Assembly (NCBI GenBank): GCA_019635275.1
Contig: JAHBZV010000034.1
Span: 1-32,935 of the forward strand
Origin: Burkholderiaceae bacterium
Lineage (GTDB): Bacteria; Pseudomonadota; Gammaproteobacteria; Burkholderiales; Burkholderiaceae_E
DNA: 32,935 nt
Direction: 5' to 3'
A model generated the notes under the pieces. That model saw only the letters and a list, made by a program, of their open reading frames with translations, did not search any database and was not told the DNA's origin. A program made the position numbers and the translations under genes. Shown here piece after piece: positions 24,116 through 31,713 of this stretch (its first letter is position 1; every line of letters starts with the position of its first letter).

Positions 24116-24709
24116 CTAGAGGCTGAAGAGGATCTCTTTGCGCTTTGCCTGGTATTCTTCCTCTGTGATGATGCCCTTCTCCCACAGTTCCTTAAGCTTC
24201 TGAAGGCGAGGGCCCTCGTCGCCTCTATGCGTGGGAGCTGCGGAGGGGGTCGACTGCGATGCCGACTGCCCAGTCTGAGGGGCGGCAGGAGTGGGCTGCG
24301 AGATTGATTGCGCCTGCTTTGGCTGAGTCTCAGCTGAGGCATTCGATGTCGCAGTACTGTTAGCGTCGTCGATTGGCGGAAGGACACGATATCCCTTCGC
24401 CTCCATGCACGCCTTGTAGACTTCCCTTTGCTTAGCCTTTTCTAGCTCGAAGGCTAGGGGCGCTCCGACGATCGTAAGACCTAAGGCAAACGCTCCCGCC
24501 TGGCGCTCTGCTGTGTTCGCTTCCAGTCGCGCCTTGTCCTTGCACGACAGGTTATCGAGCTGCATTTGCTCCTGTGTCTGATTCGTAAGCGGATATACGT
24601 GAGACGCGAGCTGGAATGTTCCGCAAGCGGCGAGTACGGACATCGCAGCCATTATTCCAGCAAGCCGTATATTCGACGCAGCGCGCGGTGAAACTTTCAT
24701 GCGCTTCAT
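24116..24709 (-). CDS. Lipoprotein with C-terminal SHOCT motif
   Basis: A 197-residue protein with a lipoprotein signal: a basic start, a hydrophobic core and the lipobox LAACG. The middle has a polar helical region with two Cys and a Ser/Thr/Gln/Pro-rich linker (about 120-165). The last 30 residues (RLQKLKELWEKGIITEEEYQAKRKEIL) are a textbook SHOCT motif, a short oligomerisation module. The ATG at 24709 has AAGGAG 4 nt upstream. It is probably anchored in the outer or inner membrane facing the periplasm. Its function is unknown, and it is not obviously linked to the compartment. Confidence 0.75.
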   Translation of the reverse strand: MKRMKVSPRAASNIRLAGIMAAMSVLAACGTFQLASHVYPLTNQTQEQMQLDNLSCKDKARLEANTAERQAGAFALGLTIVGAPLAFELEKAKQREVYKACMEAKGYRVLPPIDDANSTATSNASAETQPKQAQSISQPTPAAPQTGQSASQSTPSAAPTHRGDEGPRLQKLKELWEKGIITEEEYQAKRKEILFSL

Positions 24710-24952
24710 GGGTCTCCTTTCCAAACCGTGCGCTCCTACTCGCTAGCGAGCCCAAGCGGATCGACACGAATTCCGGCAGAGTGACGCATGCGTGTGAGTT
24801 TAAGATACAACGAAGATACCTGAATTGTCGAGCAGATATATTCCACAGCCGTGTCCCACCGAATCGCCTAGAGGCTCCGCCAACGCGAAGTGATAATTGA
24901 GGGCGCCGCGGGGCACCGCGATGGCGACGCTATCAGCTACCGACGCGATCAG

Positions 24953-25254
24953 TTACACCGGATCGGCGCTACTCGCGGAGCGCTTGGCCTTCACCGCTCC
25001 AAGCAGTTCCTGTAGTTTCTCAATGCTGATCGCCGGAACCAGGCGGTGAAGCATCGCATGACAGTTCGGGCAAACAGGCCGAAGGTCGCGTATCGGATCC
25101 AGGACGTAGTCCTTGCCGATTTCACTCAGTGGTTTGATAGGGTGGACGTGAATGAATCCCTCACCGATGGGACCGTACCGAACGGAGAAGTCAAACGCGC
25201 ATACGACGCACTTGCTGACCTGCTCCCCGCCTGCCGTACCAGCGTGAAGTTCGT
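24953..25254 (-). pseudogene. 3' remnant of an HNH endonuclease gene, cut by the IS element
   Basis: The minus-strand frame encodes the C-terminal HNH domain of a restriction-type nuclease: a CxxC pair (CVVCAFDF), YGPIGEGFIHVHPIKPLSE, DPIRDLRPVCPNCHAMLHR and a last helix. The usual VHH reads VHP here. The N-terminal part is missing; the frame runs straight into the left end of the IS3-family element. It is therefore a broken gene. Confidence 0.75.
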
Positions 25255-25283
25255 GGAGTCCGTCTTTCGGGAGAATGGCGGAC

Positions 25284-25550
25284 ATGAAGAAGAGCAGATT
25301 CAGCGAAGAACAGATCATCGGGTTCCTGAAGCAGGCCGAGGCCGGGATACCGGTCAAGGAGCTGTGCCGGAAGGGTGGCTTCAGCGACGCCACCTTCTAC
25401 AAGTGGCGTTCCCGGTTCGGCGGCATGGACGTGCCGGACGCCCCGCGGCTGCGGGAACTCGAGCAGGAGAACGCCAAGCTCAAGCGGCTGCTGGCCGAAG
25501 CGCACCTGGACATGCATGCGCTGAAGAGCGCTCTCGGGGTAAAGCGCTAG
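25284..25550 (+). CDS. IS3-family transposase OrfA
   Basis: An 88-residue helix-turn-helix protein (MKKSRFSEEQIIGFLKQAEAG, VKELCRKGGFSDATFYKWRSRFGG) followed by a leucine-zipper-like helix (LRELEQENAKLKRLLAEAHLD). It binds the IS ends. The start at 25284 matches the usual MKKSRF start of this group; an ATG at 25275 is also in frame. The stop TAG lies within the overlap with OrfB. Confidence 0.92.
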   Translation: MKKSRFSEEQIIGFLKQAEAGIPVKELCRKGGFSDATFYKWRSRFGGMDVPDAPRLRELEQENAKLKRLLAEAHLDMHALKSALGVKR

Positions 25551-26422
25551 CCCCACAGGTCAAGCGGGCGGCAATCGGCAAGATGATCGAACAACATCAT
25601 CTGTCCGAGCGGCGCGCGTGCCGTCTTGTGGGGCTCTCCCGCGATGCCTACCGGCACCCGCCGGTGCCCAGTGCCTTGAACGCCGAGTTGAGCGGCCGGA
25701 TCGTCGAGCTGGCGCATGTGCGGCGCCGTTTCGGCTACCGGCGCATCCACGACCTGCTGCGTCCCGAGTACCCGCAGATCAACCCCAAGCGTGTCTATCG
25801 CCTGTACCGCGAGGCGCAGCTGGCCGTGCGCAGGCGGCGCAAGGCCAAGCGGCCCAGCGGCGAGCGGCAGCCGCTGGCACCGGCGCGCACGATCAACGAG
25901 ATCTGGAGCCTGGACTTCGTCGCCGACAGCCTCGCCAGCGGCCGCCGGATCAGGCTGCTGACGGTGGCTGATGATTTCACCCACGAGTGCGTCGACATCG
26001 GCGTGGACTTCGGCCTCTCGGGCCGGTACGTCACGCGGCTGCTCGACCAGGTGGCCCTGTTCCGTGGCTATCCCAAGGCCGTGTGTACCGACAATGGGCC
26101 GGAGTTCACCAGCCGGGCGTTCATGGGCTGGGCGCAGACCAAGGGCATCCGGCATCTGCTCATCGACCCCGGCAAGCCGATGCAGAACGCCTTCATCGAG
26201 AGCTTCAACGGCAAGCTGCGCGACGAGTGCCTGAACGAGCAGTGGTTCGAGACGCTGGCCCAGGCCCGTTCAGCGGTCGCCGCCTGGCGGCGCGACTACA
26301 ACGAAGTGCGGCCGCACAGCAGCCTGGGACGCATCCCACCGGCGAAATTCGCCGAGCAGCATCGTCGGCTCGCCGCCGATGCTGCTCGAACCGCGAACGA
26401 CAAACCCCAACCGATCAACTAG
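25541..26422 (+). CDS. IS3-family transposase OrfB (DDE integrase core)
   Basis: The catalytic part of the transposase, read in the -1 frame relative to OrfA and probably made as an OrfAB fusion by programmed frameshifting around 25535-25545. It has an HTH_21-like region (IVELAHVRRRFGYRRIHDLL) and the rve core with the DDE residues in WSLDFVAD, CTDNGPEF and NAFIESFNGKLRDECL. The C-terminus RPHSSLGRIPPAKFAEQ is typical. The open frame extends upstream of 25541, but that part is not OrfB-like. It looks intact. Confidence 0.9.
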   Translation, partial: KALAPQVKRAAIGKMIEQHHLSERRACRLVGLSRDAYRHPPVPSALNAELSGRIVELAHVRRRFGYRRIHDLLRPEYPQINPKRVYRLYREAQLAVRRRRKAKRPSGERQPLAPARTINEIWSLDFVADSLASGRRIRLLTVADDFTHECVDIGVDFGLSGRYVTRLLDQVALFRGYPKAVCTDNGPEFTSRAFMGWAQTKGIRHLLIDPGKPMQNAFIESFNGKLRDECLNEQWFETLAQARSAVAAWRRDYNEVRPHSSLGRIPPAKFAEQHRRLAADAARTANDKPQPIN

Positions 26423-26440
26423 CCTTGCAGCCCGGACTCC

Positions 26441-26592
26441 TGACGATCGAGTGGTGCGGCAACAGGGGGCAGGTCAGGCTGACCAAGGACGTGGCAGAGG
26501 TCGCGGAAGTGCGCCTGCGCGGCGGATCGCTCCTTCAACTCGATCCGGCGCCACTTCTTGACGAATTCAGCCGCGGTGCTGGGTGCCGACAT
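26441..26592 (-). pseudogene. 5' remnant of a DNA methyltransferase gene cut by the IS element
   Basis: From the ATG at 26592 the minus strand encodes about 50 residues (MSAPSTAAEFVKKWRR, IELKERSAAQAHFRDLCHVLGQPD) that match the N-terminus of MmeI/YeeA-like class I DNA methyltransferases as I remember them. GAAGAGG lies just before the ATG. The frame passes into the right end of the IS element and stops. The remaining roughly 900 residues are absent. Confidence 0.7.
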
Positions 26593-26742
26593 CCTCTTCG
26601 CCCGCGCAGGGACGCCGTGCGGCCTGTGTTCGTCGCTGGTTTGCGGGGAATGAATCGGCCGGCGGTGGCGCGGTCAACGCGCCCAGCGGCGGCGTCGCGG
26701 CGCTGTTCCGCTCAAGTCGCGTGACTGGGCAGGTAGCCGGGG

Positions 26743-27327
26743 CTACTGCTTCGACCCCTTCGGCTTCCATTTGCTTGCCTGCGCCTGTACCTCTGCTCGC
26801 TGCGTGGCGGTGAGTTCAGCTTCGGCCTTGTCGCGGTCTTGCAGTGCTCGTCCATGTTGTTTGGCGCTCGCGATAAGCCACCAAAAGTAGGCCTGTTTGA
26901 TGTCTCTTGGCACCCCTCTACCTTCGCGGTAGCTGAGGCCAAGGTAATACTGCGCGTCCGGATCACCACGCTCGGCTGCTCTTCGATACCAGTGGGCCGC
27001 CGCCTGGTAGTTCTTGGGTACACGGCGCCCCTCGCCATAGATGCGGGCGAGATGATACTGGGCGCTGACATCACCTTGCTCGCCGGCCCTGCGATACCAA
27101 TCGATCGCCTGCTCTATGTCTTCGGTAACGCCCAATCCCCTGTCGTACATAGTCCCGAGGTTGTACTGAGCGACCGCGTCCCCTTTTTCGGCGAGCGGTC
27201 TCCAAAGACGCAGCGCGGTCGCGTACTCGCCCCGCTTGTACGCCGCGAGCGCGTCGTCGTGCGGTCCCGCCCAGACGTGGGTCGCCGAGAGCAGAACCAG
27301 CATCATTAACACTTTGATGTATCGCAT
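26743..27327 (-). CDS. Exported Sel1-repeat protein
   Basis: A 194-residue protein with a signal peptide (MRYIKVLMMLVLLSATHVWAG, cleavage near VWA). Four Sel1-like/TPR-type repeats follow: AAYKRGEYATALRLWRPLAEKGDAVAQYNLG, then units containing MYDRGLGVTEDIEQAIDWY, IYGEGRRVPKNYQAAAHWY and SYREGRGVPRDIKQAYFWW. The C-terminal helix is charged and ends in KWKPKGSKQ. Sel1 repeats mediate protein-protein contacts. The ATG at 27327 begins the signal peptide; the frame extends upstream without meaning. No partner is evident nearby. Confidence 0.82.
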   Translation of the reverse strand: MRYIKVLMMLVLLSATHVWAGPHDDALAAYKRGEYATALRLWRPLAEKGDAVAQYNLGTMYDRGLGVTEDIEQAIDWYRRAGEQGDVSAQYHLARIYGEGRRVPKNYQAAAHWYRRAAERGDPDAQYYLGLSYREGRGVPRDIKQAYFWWLIASAKQHGRALQDRDKAEAELTATQRAEVQAQASKWKPKGSKQ

Positions 27328-27677
27328 CGGACATCTCGTGCCAAGCTGCAAAGTGTGGCGGTGCGGACGATGGCGTCTAAGTGTGCGGGAGCCCACGAGG
27401 TGCGAGATTAGATCAACGGCGCTGATCAGTGTCGGAGGTGGTTCGTGGCGTCATCGTCCCATCCCGCTCAGCCCGAAGCGCCTGCCCGTCGGGCAGGAGC
27501 ACGAGCAGCGATCCGTCGGCGAGCCTGAGTACGATCAGGCGCGGAGAATGCGCGACCGGCGTGCCGGTGTCGATCGGCCGGAAGGACTAGGTTGGTCGAT
27601 TCGGAGTACGTTTGGAGTGTGGCCGACTGACGTCAGTGTGTACTACCGCAGAAACGCTCGCCAATGCTGGCTATTCG
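27328..27677. other. Island right end; short orphan reading frame but no gene
   Basis: The stretch between the Sel1 gene and tRNA-Arg has no complete gene. On the minus strand 27588-27413 reads SFRPIDTGTPVAHSPRL and continues through VLRLADGSLLVLLPDGQALRAERDG. That is protein-like, but it begins after a stop and has no start codon, so it is probably the tail of a lost gene. Its first part is the repeat also found at 23970. Confidence 0.45.
27547..27585 (+). repeat. 39-bp direct repeat, copy 2
   Basis: Second copy of the segment at 23970-24008, with two mismatches. It lies within the orphan minus-strand reading frame near the right end of the island. Confidence 0.6.
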
Positions 27678-27716
27678 TGGCGCCCCCGGCACGAATCGAA
27701 CGTGCGACCCTCCCCT
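27678..27716 (-). repeat. attR-like repeat within tRNA-Arg
   Basis: The 3' 39 bases of the tRNA gene, identical to 3343-3381. Recombination between the two copies would excise the island and leave one intact tRNA. Confidence 0.82.
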
Positions 27717-27753
27717 TAGGAGGGGGATGCTCTATCCACTGAGCTACGGGGGC
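27678..27753 (-). tRNA. tRNA-Arg (anticodon CCT)
   Basis: A 76-nt cloverleaf on the minus strand. The acceptor stem is GCCCCCG/CGGGGGC, with the CCA end encoded. The D arm holds AGCTCAGTGGATAGAGC. The anticodon loop is CTCCTAA between TCCCC and GGGGA, giving anticodon CCT for AGG codons. The T arm is GCACG-TTCGATT-CGTGC. It is the integration site of the island and remains complete. Confidence 0.97.
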
Positions 27754-27917
27754 GTCCGGCCGCATTCTACCGAAGCCCATCCGCGCGACGCCCGGGCGGC
27801 GCGTGGCCAGGCGCCTCGCACGAGTCACGGGTCGTCACCTTCCGGAGCGCCATCGCGGGTAAGCTGGCCGCCTCGTCGCCAGCCATCGACCCGGACCCTT
27901 TTCATCCCCGAATCGCC

Positions 27918-29495
27918 ATGCCCGAATCGACCGTCGAGTTCGAGCTGAAGTTCCTCGTGCCGGCCGGCGCGCGCCGGGCGCTGCGGGCGGCGCTCGGAGA
28001 ACGCGGCGCGCGACCCGAGACCCGCCACCTCGTCGCGCGCTATTTCGACACAGACGATCGCCGGCTGGCGAGCGCCGGCATGGCACTGCGGCTGCGGCGC
28101 GAAGGGCGCCGCTGGGTGCAGACGCTGAAGGCCGGCGGCGAGGCGGCGCTGGCGCGCTTCGAGCACGAGGTGCTGCGCCCCGGGGCCGACCTCGATCCGG
28201 CCGTCCACGCCGGCACGCAGGCCGGCGAGCGGATGGCCGCGTTGCTCGCCGACGGGGAGCCGCTACGGCAGCGCTACGAGACCGACATCCGGAGAACGAC
28301 GCGCACGCTGCGAACGCGAGGCGCCGTCGTCGAGCTCGCGTTCGACGAAGGGCGCATCGCGACGCACGACCGCGAGCTTCGCGTCTGCGAGCTCGAGCTC
28401 GAACTGCTGTCCGGCTCGCCCGTCGCGCTGTTCGCGCTGGCCGAGCGCTGGCGCGCGAGGTTCGGACTGCTCGTCGATCCGCGCAGCAAGGCCGAGCGCG
28501 GCGACGCGCTGGCCGATGGGCGTGCGCCGGCGAGTCCTCGGCGCGCGACGCCGGTCAGGCTACGGCGCAAGGTGGGCGTCGGCGAGGCGTGGCGCGCGGT
28601 GCTCGACGAGTGCATCGCGCAGATCCTCGTCAACGCGATCGCGCTCGGCATTGCCGTGGGTGTCGAGGGCCGGGCGGGCCGGTCGTCGGCGTCGTCCCCA
28701 CCAGTGGAGGACGCCGAGGTCGTCCACCAGTTGCGGATCGGGCTGCGCCGCTTGCGCAGTGCGATCCGGCTGTTCCGGGGCTGGGTGCCGCCGGTCGACG
28801 AATCGATCGCGGTGGGTGTGCGTGACCTGTTCCGCGCGCTCGGCGCATCGCGCGACCGGGACGTGCTCGAGCAGGACATCGAACCGGCGCTGCAGCGCGC
28901 CGGCGCGCCGGGAGCGCCGATGGCGGACGGGCGCGGGGGGCCGGCGGACGCGAACGACGTCGCTGCCGTGGTTGCCGACGACGCGACCCAGCGCTGGCTG
29001 CTGGCGCTGCTCGCCTGGCGCCACGGGCTCGACGCGGCGGCGGCGCCGGAAGCGGGGGCCGCCGAGCCGGCCGCCGATTCGGGCTCCGGACCGTCCGCGT
29101 CCGATCCCCTCGCGCCGCTCGCGCGCCGCCGGCTCGCGCGCTGGCAGCGTGCGATCGCACGCGAAGCGCCCCGTTTCGCGCAGCTCGACGACACAGCGCG
29201 CCATCTGCTGCGCCGGCGGGCGAAGCGGCTGCGCTACGCGAGCGAATTCGTCGAGTCGCTGTTCGGCGGCAAGGAGATGCGTCGCTTCGTCGAAAGCCTG
29301 CGAGCGGCCCAGCAGGCGCTCGGCGAACTCGGCGACCTCGTGTTGGCCGGCCAGCGCTACGGGCGCGAATCGGCGGTCGAACCGCGCGACTGGTTCGTGC
29401 AGGGGTGGCTGGCGGCGCGGCGCGACGCGCTGGTCGCGCAGGCGGCTGCGGCGCTCGCCGAACTCGACGGGCGCCGACCGTTCGGCAAGCGCTGA
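27918..29495 (+). CDS. CYTH and CHAD domain protein (inorganic triphosphatase type)
   Basis: A 525-residue protein. The N-terminal CYTH domain (about 1-200) has the ExExK signature (EFELK, residues 7-11), ARYFDTDDRRLASAGMALRLRREG, WVQTLKAGG, ELAFDEG and CELELELLSG, the ring of charged residues that binds triphosphate and metal. The C-terminal CHAD domain (about 215-515) has the helical His/Arg pattern (VHQLRIGLRRLRSAIRLF, LRRRAKRLRYASEFVESLFGG), which in other proteins binds polyphosphate. YgiF of E. coli has this layout and hydrolyses inorganic triphosphate. The ATG lies at the family N-terminus. It is the first core gene to the right of the island. Confidence 0.9.
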   Translation: MPESTVEFELKFLVPAGARRALRAALGERGARPETRHLVARYFDTDDRRLASAGMALRLRREGRRWVQTLKAGGEAALARFEHEVLRPGADLDPAVHAGTQAGERMAALLADGEPLRQRYETDIRRTTRTLRTRGAVVELAFDEGRIATHDRELRVCELELELLSGSPVALFALAERWRARFGLLVDPRSKAERGDALADGRAPASPRRATPVRLRRKVGVGEAWRAVLDECIAQILVNAIALGIAVGVEGRAGRSSASSPPVEDAEVVHQLRIGLRRLRSAIRLFRGWVPPVDESIAVGVRDLFRALGASRDRDVLEQDIEPALQRAGAPGAPMADGRGGPADANDVAAVVADDATQRWLLALLAWRHGLDAAAAPEAGAAEPAADSGSGPSASDPLAPLARRRLARWQRAIAREAPRFAQLDDTARHLLRRRAKRLRYASEFVESLFGGKEMRRFVESLRAAQQALGELGDLVLAGQRYGRESAVEPRDWFVQGWLAARRDALVAQAAAALAELDGRRPFGKR

Positions 29496-29498
29496 GCG

Positions 29499-30056
29499 TC
29501 AGGTCCTGCGGTAGTCGACGATCGTGTAGCGCAGTCCGCTGCTCGACTGGCGCTCGCTGCGCGACGCCACGCGCCAGTGCGCGCCGTCGAGTTCGGGGAA
29601 ATGCGCGTCGCCGGCGACGTCGAGTTCGATCTCGGTCACGATCGCGCGCTGCGCGATCGCGATGGCGTCGCGATAGAGCTGCGCGCCGCCGACGACGAAG
29701 ACCTCGTCCGTCGCGATCGACGGATCCGGGCCCGGTTGCCCGGCGAGCGCGATCGCGTCGCGCAGCGTCGTCGCGCTCTCGCAGCCGGGATGCGACCAGC
29801 GCGGATCGCGGCTGACGACGATCGTGCGGCGGCCCGGCAGCGCCTTGCCGATCGACTCGAAGGTCTTGCGGCCCATGACGATCGCGTGGCCCATCGTCGT
29901 CGCGCGGAAGTGCGCGAGGTCTTCGGGCAGGTGCCAGGGCAGCGCGTTGCCGGCGCCGATGACGCCCGCCCGCGCGCGCGCGACGACGATCGTCACGCGC
30001 GGCGTCGCCGCAAGCCGTCTTGCGTCGCCGCTGGTATCGTGTGCCGGGTGGCTCAT
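29499..30056 (-). CDS. folA: Dihydrofolate reductase
   Basis: A 185-residue DHFR, which reduces dihydrofolate to THF with NADPH. VTIVVARARAGVIGAGNALPWHLPEDLAHFR holds Trp41 and Asp46, equivalent to W22 and D27 of E. coli. NADPH-binding stretches are MGRKTFESIGKALPGRRTIVVSR and VFVVGGAQLYRDAI. The start at 30056 gives a 20-residue leader before the core, so a later start is possible, though none is obvious. It stands outside the island next to the CYTH/CHAD gene and converges on it. It would recycle the dihydrofolate made by the island ThyA, but the adjacency may be chance. Confidence 0.93.
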   Translation of the reverse strand: MSHPAHDTSGDARRLAATPRVTIVVARARAGVIGAGNALPWHLPEDLAHFRATTMGHAIVMGRKTFESIGKALPGRRTIVVSRDPRWSHPGCESATTLRDAIALAGQPGPDPSIATDEVFVVGGAQLYRDAIAIAQRAIVTEIELDVAGDAHFPELDGAHWRVASRSERQSSSGLRYTIVDYRRT

Positions 30057-30113
30057 TCGGTGTCGCCCTTCGCGGCGCCGCCGCGTGAGCGGGGATTGTA
30101 TCGTTCGCCTCCG

Positions 30114-30743
30114 ATGGACTTCTACGATCGGCTGATCCTGCCGCGCCTGGTCGACCTGGCCTGCGGCTCCCCGTCGCTGGCGCGCACGCGCGCGCTGGTC
30201 GTCCCGCTCGCGCGCGGACGCGTGCTCGAGGTCGGCTTCGGCTCGGGCCTGAACCTGCCGTTCTACGATCCGGGCAAGGTCGAGCGGGTGCTGGCGCTCG
30301 AGCCGGGCGAGGGCATTCGCGCGCTCGCGCAGCGCCGTGTCGCGGCGAGCCGGGTGCCGGTGGAGTTCGTCGGCGCGCCCGGCGAATCGATCCCGCTCGC
30401 CGACGCGTCGGTCGACAGCGTCGTGATCACGTTCACGCTGTGCACGATCCCGGACGTCGCGCGGGCGGCGCGCGAAATGCGCCGCGTGCTGCGCCGCGGC
30501 GGCGAGCTGCTGTTCGCCGAGCACGGCACCGCGCGCTCGGTGCGCGCGCAGCGCTGGCAACACCGCATCGAGCCGGTGTGGACGCCGCTGGCCGGCGGCT
30601 GCCACCTGACGCGCGATCCGCCGCGGATCCTGCGCGAGGCCGGCTTCTCGGTCGAATGGACCGAGGGGCTGCTCGACCCGCGGCCGCTGGCGGCGCGCAC
30701 GATCGGGCCGCTGACCTACGGCTACTGGGGTGTGGCCCGGTAG
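30114..30743 (+). CDS. Class I SAM-dependent methyltransferase
   Basis: A 209-residue methyltransferase. The SAM-binding motif I is VLEVGFGSGLNLPFY, followed by the acidic end of strand 2 (LALEPGEG) and a motif near DSVVITFTLCTIPDVARAAREMRRVLRRGGELLFAEHG. This pattern is shared with phospholipid N-methyltransferase/UbiE-like enzymes. The substrate is unknown. The start ATG at 30114 begins MDFYDRLILPRLVDLACG, typical for this subgroup. It is divergent from folA by 57 bp. Confidence 0.85.
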   Translation: MDFYDRLILPRLVDLACGSPSLARTRALVVPLARGRVLEVGFGSGLNLPFYDPGKVERVLALEPGEGIRALAQRRVAASRVPVEFVGAPGESIPLADASVDSVVITFTLCTIPDVARAAREMRRVLRRGGELLFAEHGTARSVRAQRWQHRIEPVWTPLAGGCHLTRDPPRILREAGFSVEWTEGLLDPRPLAARTIGPLTYGYWGVAR

Positions 30744-30746
30744 CGC

Positions 30747-31142
30747 CTACTTCGGTACGACCGCCGTCGCCTCGAGCTCGATCTTGCCCGGGTTGTCGAG
30801 CAGGTCGGAGACGAAGATCATGCTCATCGCCGGGTAGTGCGAGCCCATGTGCTTGCGCCAGATCCTGCCCAGCTCCTTGCGCGCGGCCATGTACGCCGGC
30901 TTGTCGCAGCAGTAGGCGGTCATGCGGCAGACGTGCTCGGGCTTCGCCCCCGCCTTCGCCAGGATCGCGACGATGTTCTGCAGCGCCTGGTCGAACTGCG
31001 GGGCGATCTCTTCGGAGTGGAACTTCTGTTGTGCGTCCCAGCCGACCTGGCCGGCGACGAAGACGACGCGGCCGGCGTCGACCGCGATGCCGTTGGCGTA
31101 GCCGATCGGCGGCGCCCAGCCGTCGGGGAGGAGGGTTTGCAT
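30747..31142 (-). CDS. RidA/YjgF family protein
   Basis: A 131-residue protein with the RidA fold: an N-terminal region (AVDAGRVVFVAGQVGWDA), FDQALQNIVAILAKAGAKPEHVCRMTAYC and the C-terminal MIFVSDLLDNPGKIELEATAVV. RidA itself deaminates reactive enamine/imine intermediates. The usual catalytic Arg near the C-terminal block is not evident here, so this may belong to a different subfamily. It converges on the methyltransferase with 3 bp between stops. Confidence 0.85.
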   Translation of the reverse strand: MQTLLPDGWAPPIGYANGIAVDAGRVVFVAGQVGWDAQQKFHSEEIAPQFDQALQNIVAILAKAGAKPEHVCRMTAYCCDKPAYMAARKELGRIWRKHMGSHYPAMSMIFVSDLLDNPGKIELEATAVVPK

Positions 31143-31191
31143 GGGCGGATCCTGGTGGAGGTGAATCGAAGGGCGGGTCGAAGCGGCGGCT

Positions 31192-31713
31192 TCAGTCGGT
31201 ATAGCGCGGCGGATCGGGGTCGTCGGCCCAGTTGCGGTCGGGCTTCGGCACCTTCTGCAGCCAGGCCTTGATCAGCTCGACGTGCTCCTGCTCCTCGGCC
31301 TGCAACTCGAGTGCCGCGGTGCGCACCGAGTCGACGGTTGCCGCCTCGGCGATGCGCGCGAAGAAGCGCTCGGCGCGCTCCTCGCTGGCCAGCGCGAGCA
31401 TCAGCGCGTGGTAGGGCTGCATCAGGTAGTGGACTTCGTCCATCGCGATGGTCTCGGGCCCTTCGAAGCTCTCCCAGACGACCTTTCCCGGCGGGGGCGG
31501 CGACTTCCAGCCCATCTCGGCCATGATCTGGGTGGCGTGCTTGCCCTCGATCTCGGACATCTTGCGGAACAGTTCGGCGACCTCGCGATTGTTGTGCGTC
31601 TCCATCGCGTCGGCGAACTCGGCGTAGCGCTCCGAGGCCTCGATCTCCATCTCGTAGGCCTTGATCATGAACTCGTCGAGCGTGCGCGGGGCCTTCGTCC
31701 TCTTGGCATTCAT
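31192..31713 (-). CDS. Ferritin-like (rubrerythrin-type) four-helix protein
   Basis: A 173-residue ferritin-like protein with di-iron type motifs: EIEASERYAEFADAM, MSEIEGKHATQIMAEMGW and ALELQAEEQEHVELIKAWL, giving ExxH/ExE pairs. No rubredoxin domain is present. Its ATG overlaps the stop of the ferredoxin oxidoreductase beta gene (ATGA), so the genes are translationally coupled. A role in iron or oxidative protection of the oxygen-sensitive oxidoreductase is a reasonable inference. Confidence 0.85.
   Translation of the reverse strand: MNAKRTKAPRTLDEFMIKAYEMEIEASERYAEFADAMETHNNREVAELFRKMSEIEGKHATQIMAEMGWKSPPPPGKVVWESFEGPETIAMDEVHYLMQPYHALMLALASEERAERFFARIAEAATVDSVRTAALELQAEEQEHVELIKAWLQKVPKPDRNWADDPDPPRYTD

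Larger units (their letters stand above)
25255..26440 (+). mobile_element. IS3-family insertion sequence, about 1.19 kb
   Basis: Carries orfA and orfB in a -1 frame relation. Candidate terminal inverted repeats are GGAGTCCG at 25255-25262 and CGGACTCC at 26433-26440; the repeats outside this 8-base core are weak, so the exact ends may differ by a base or two. I see no target-site duplication. The left flank is an HNH gene remnant and the right flank a methyltransferase gene remnant, which suggests a deletion next to the element after insertion. Confidence 0.85.
3343..27716. mobile_element. Genomic island integrated at the 3' end of tRNA-Arg(CCT)
   Basis: The complete tRNA-Arg(CCT) gene lies at the right edge, and an exact 39-base copy of its 3' end lies at the left edge in the same orientation. 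This is the arrangement left when an integrative element inserts by site-specific recombination at a tRNA 3' end. The interior holds the microcompartment/folate cargo, then a stretch with IS3, gene remnants and small hypothetical genes. The flanks are ordinary core-type genes. No tyrosine integrase, excisionase or transfer gene is recognisable inside, so the element looks immobile now or was mobilised in trans. The island boundaries are inferred from the repeats alone. Confidence 0.78.

Noticed and set aside
28274-29194. 306-codon minus-strand frame inside the CYTH/CHAD gene
   Set aside because: It is a Ser/Arg/Ala-rich shadow of a strongly supported plus-strand gene.
29499-30056. folA as a member of the island folate pathway
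   Set aside because: It lies outside the tRNA repeats among core genes and lacks the shared operator; proximity to the island is best treated as chance.
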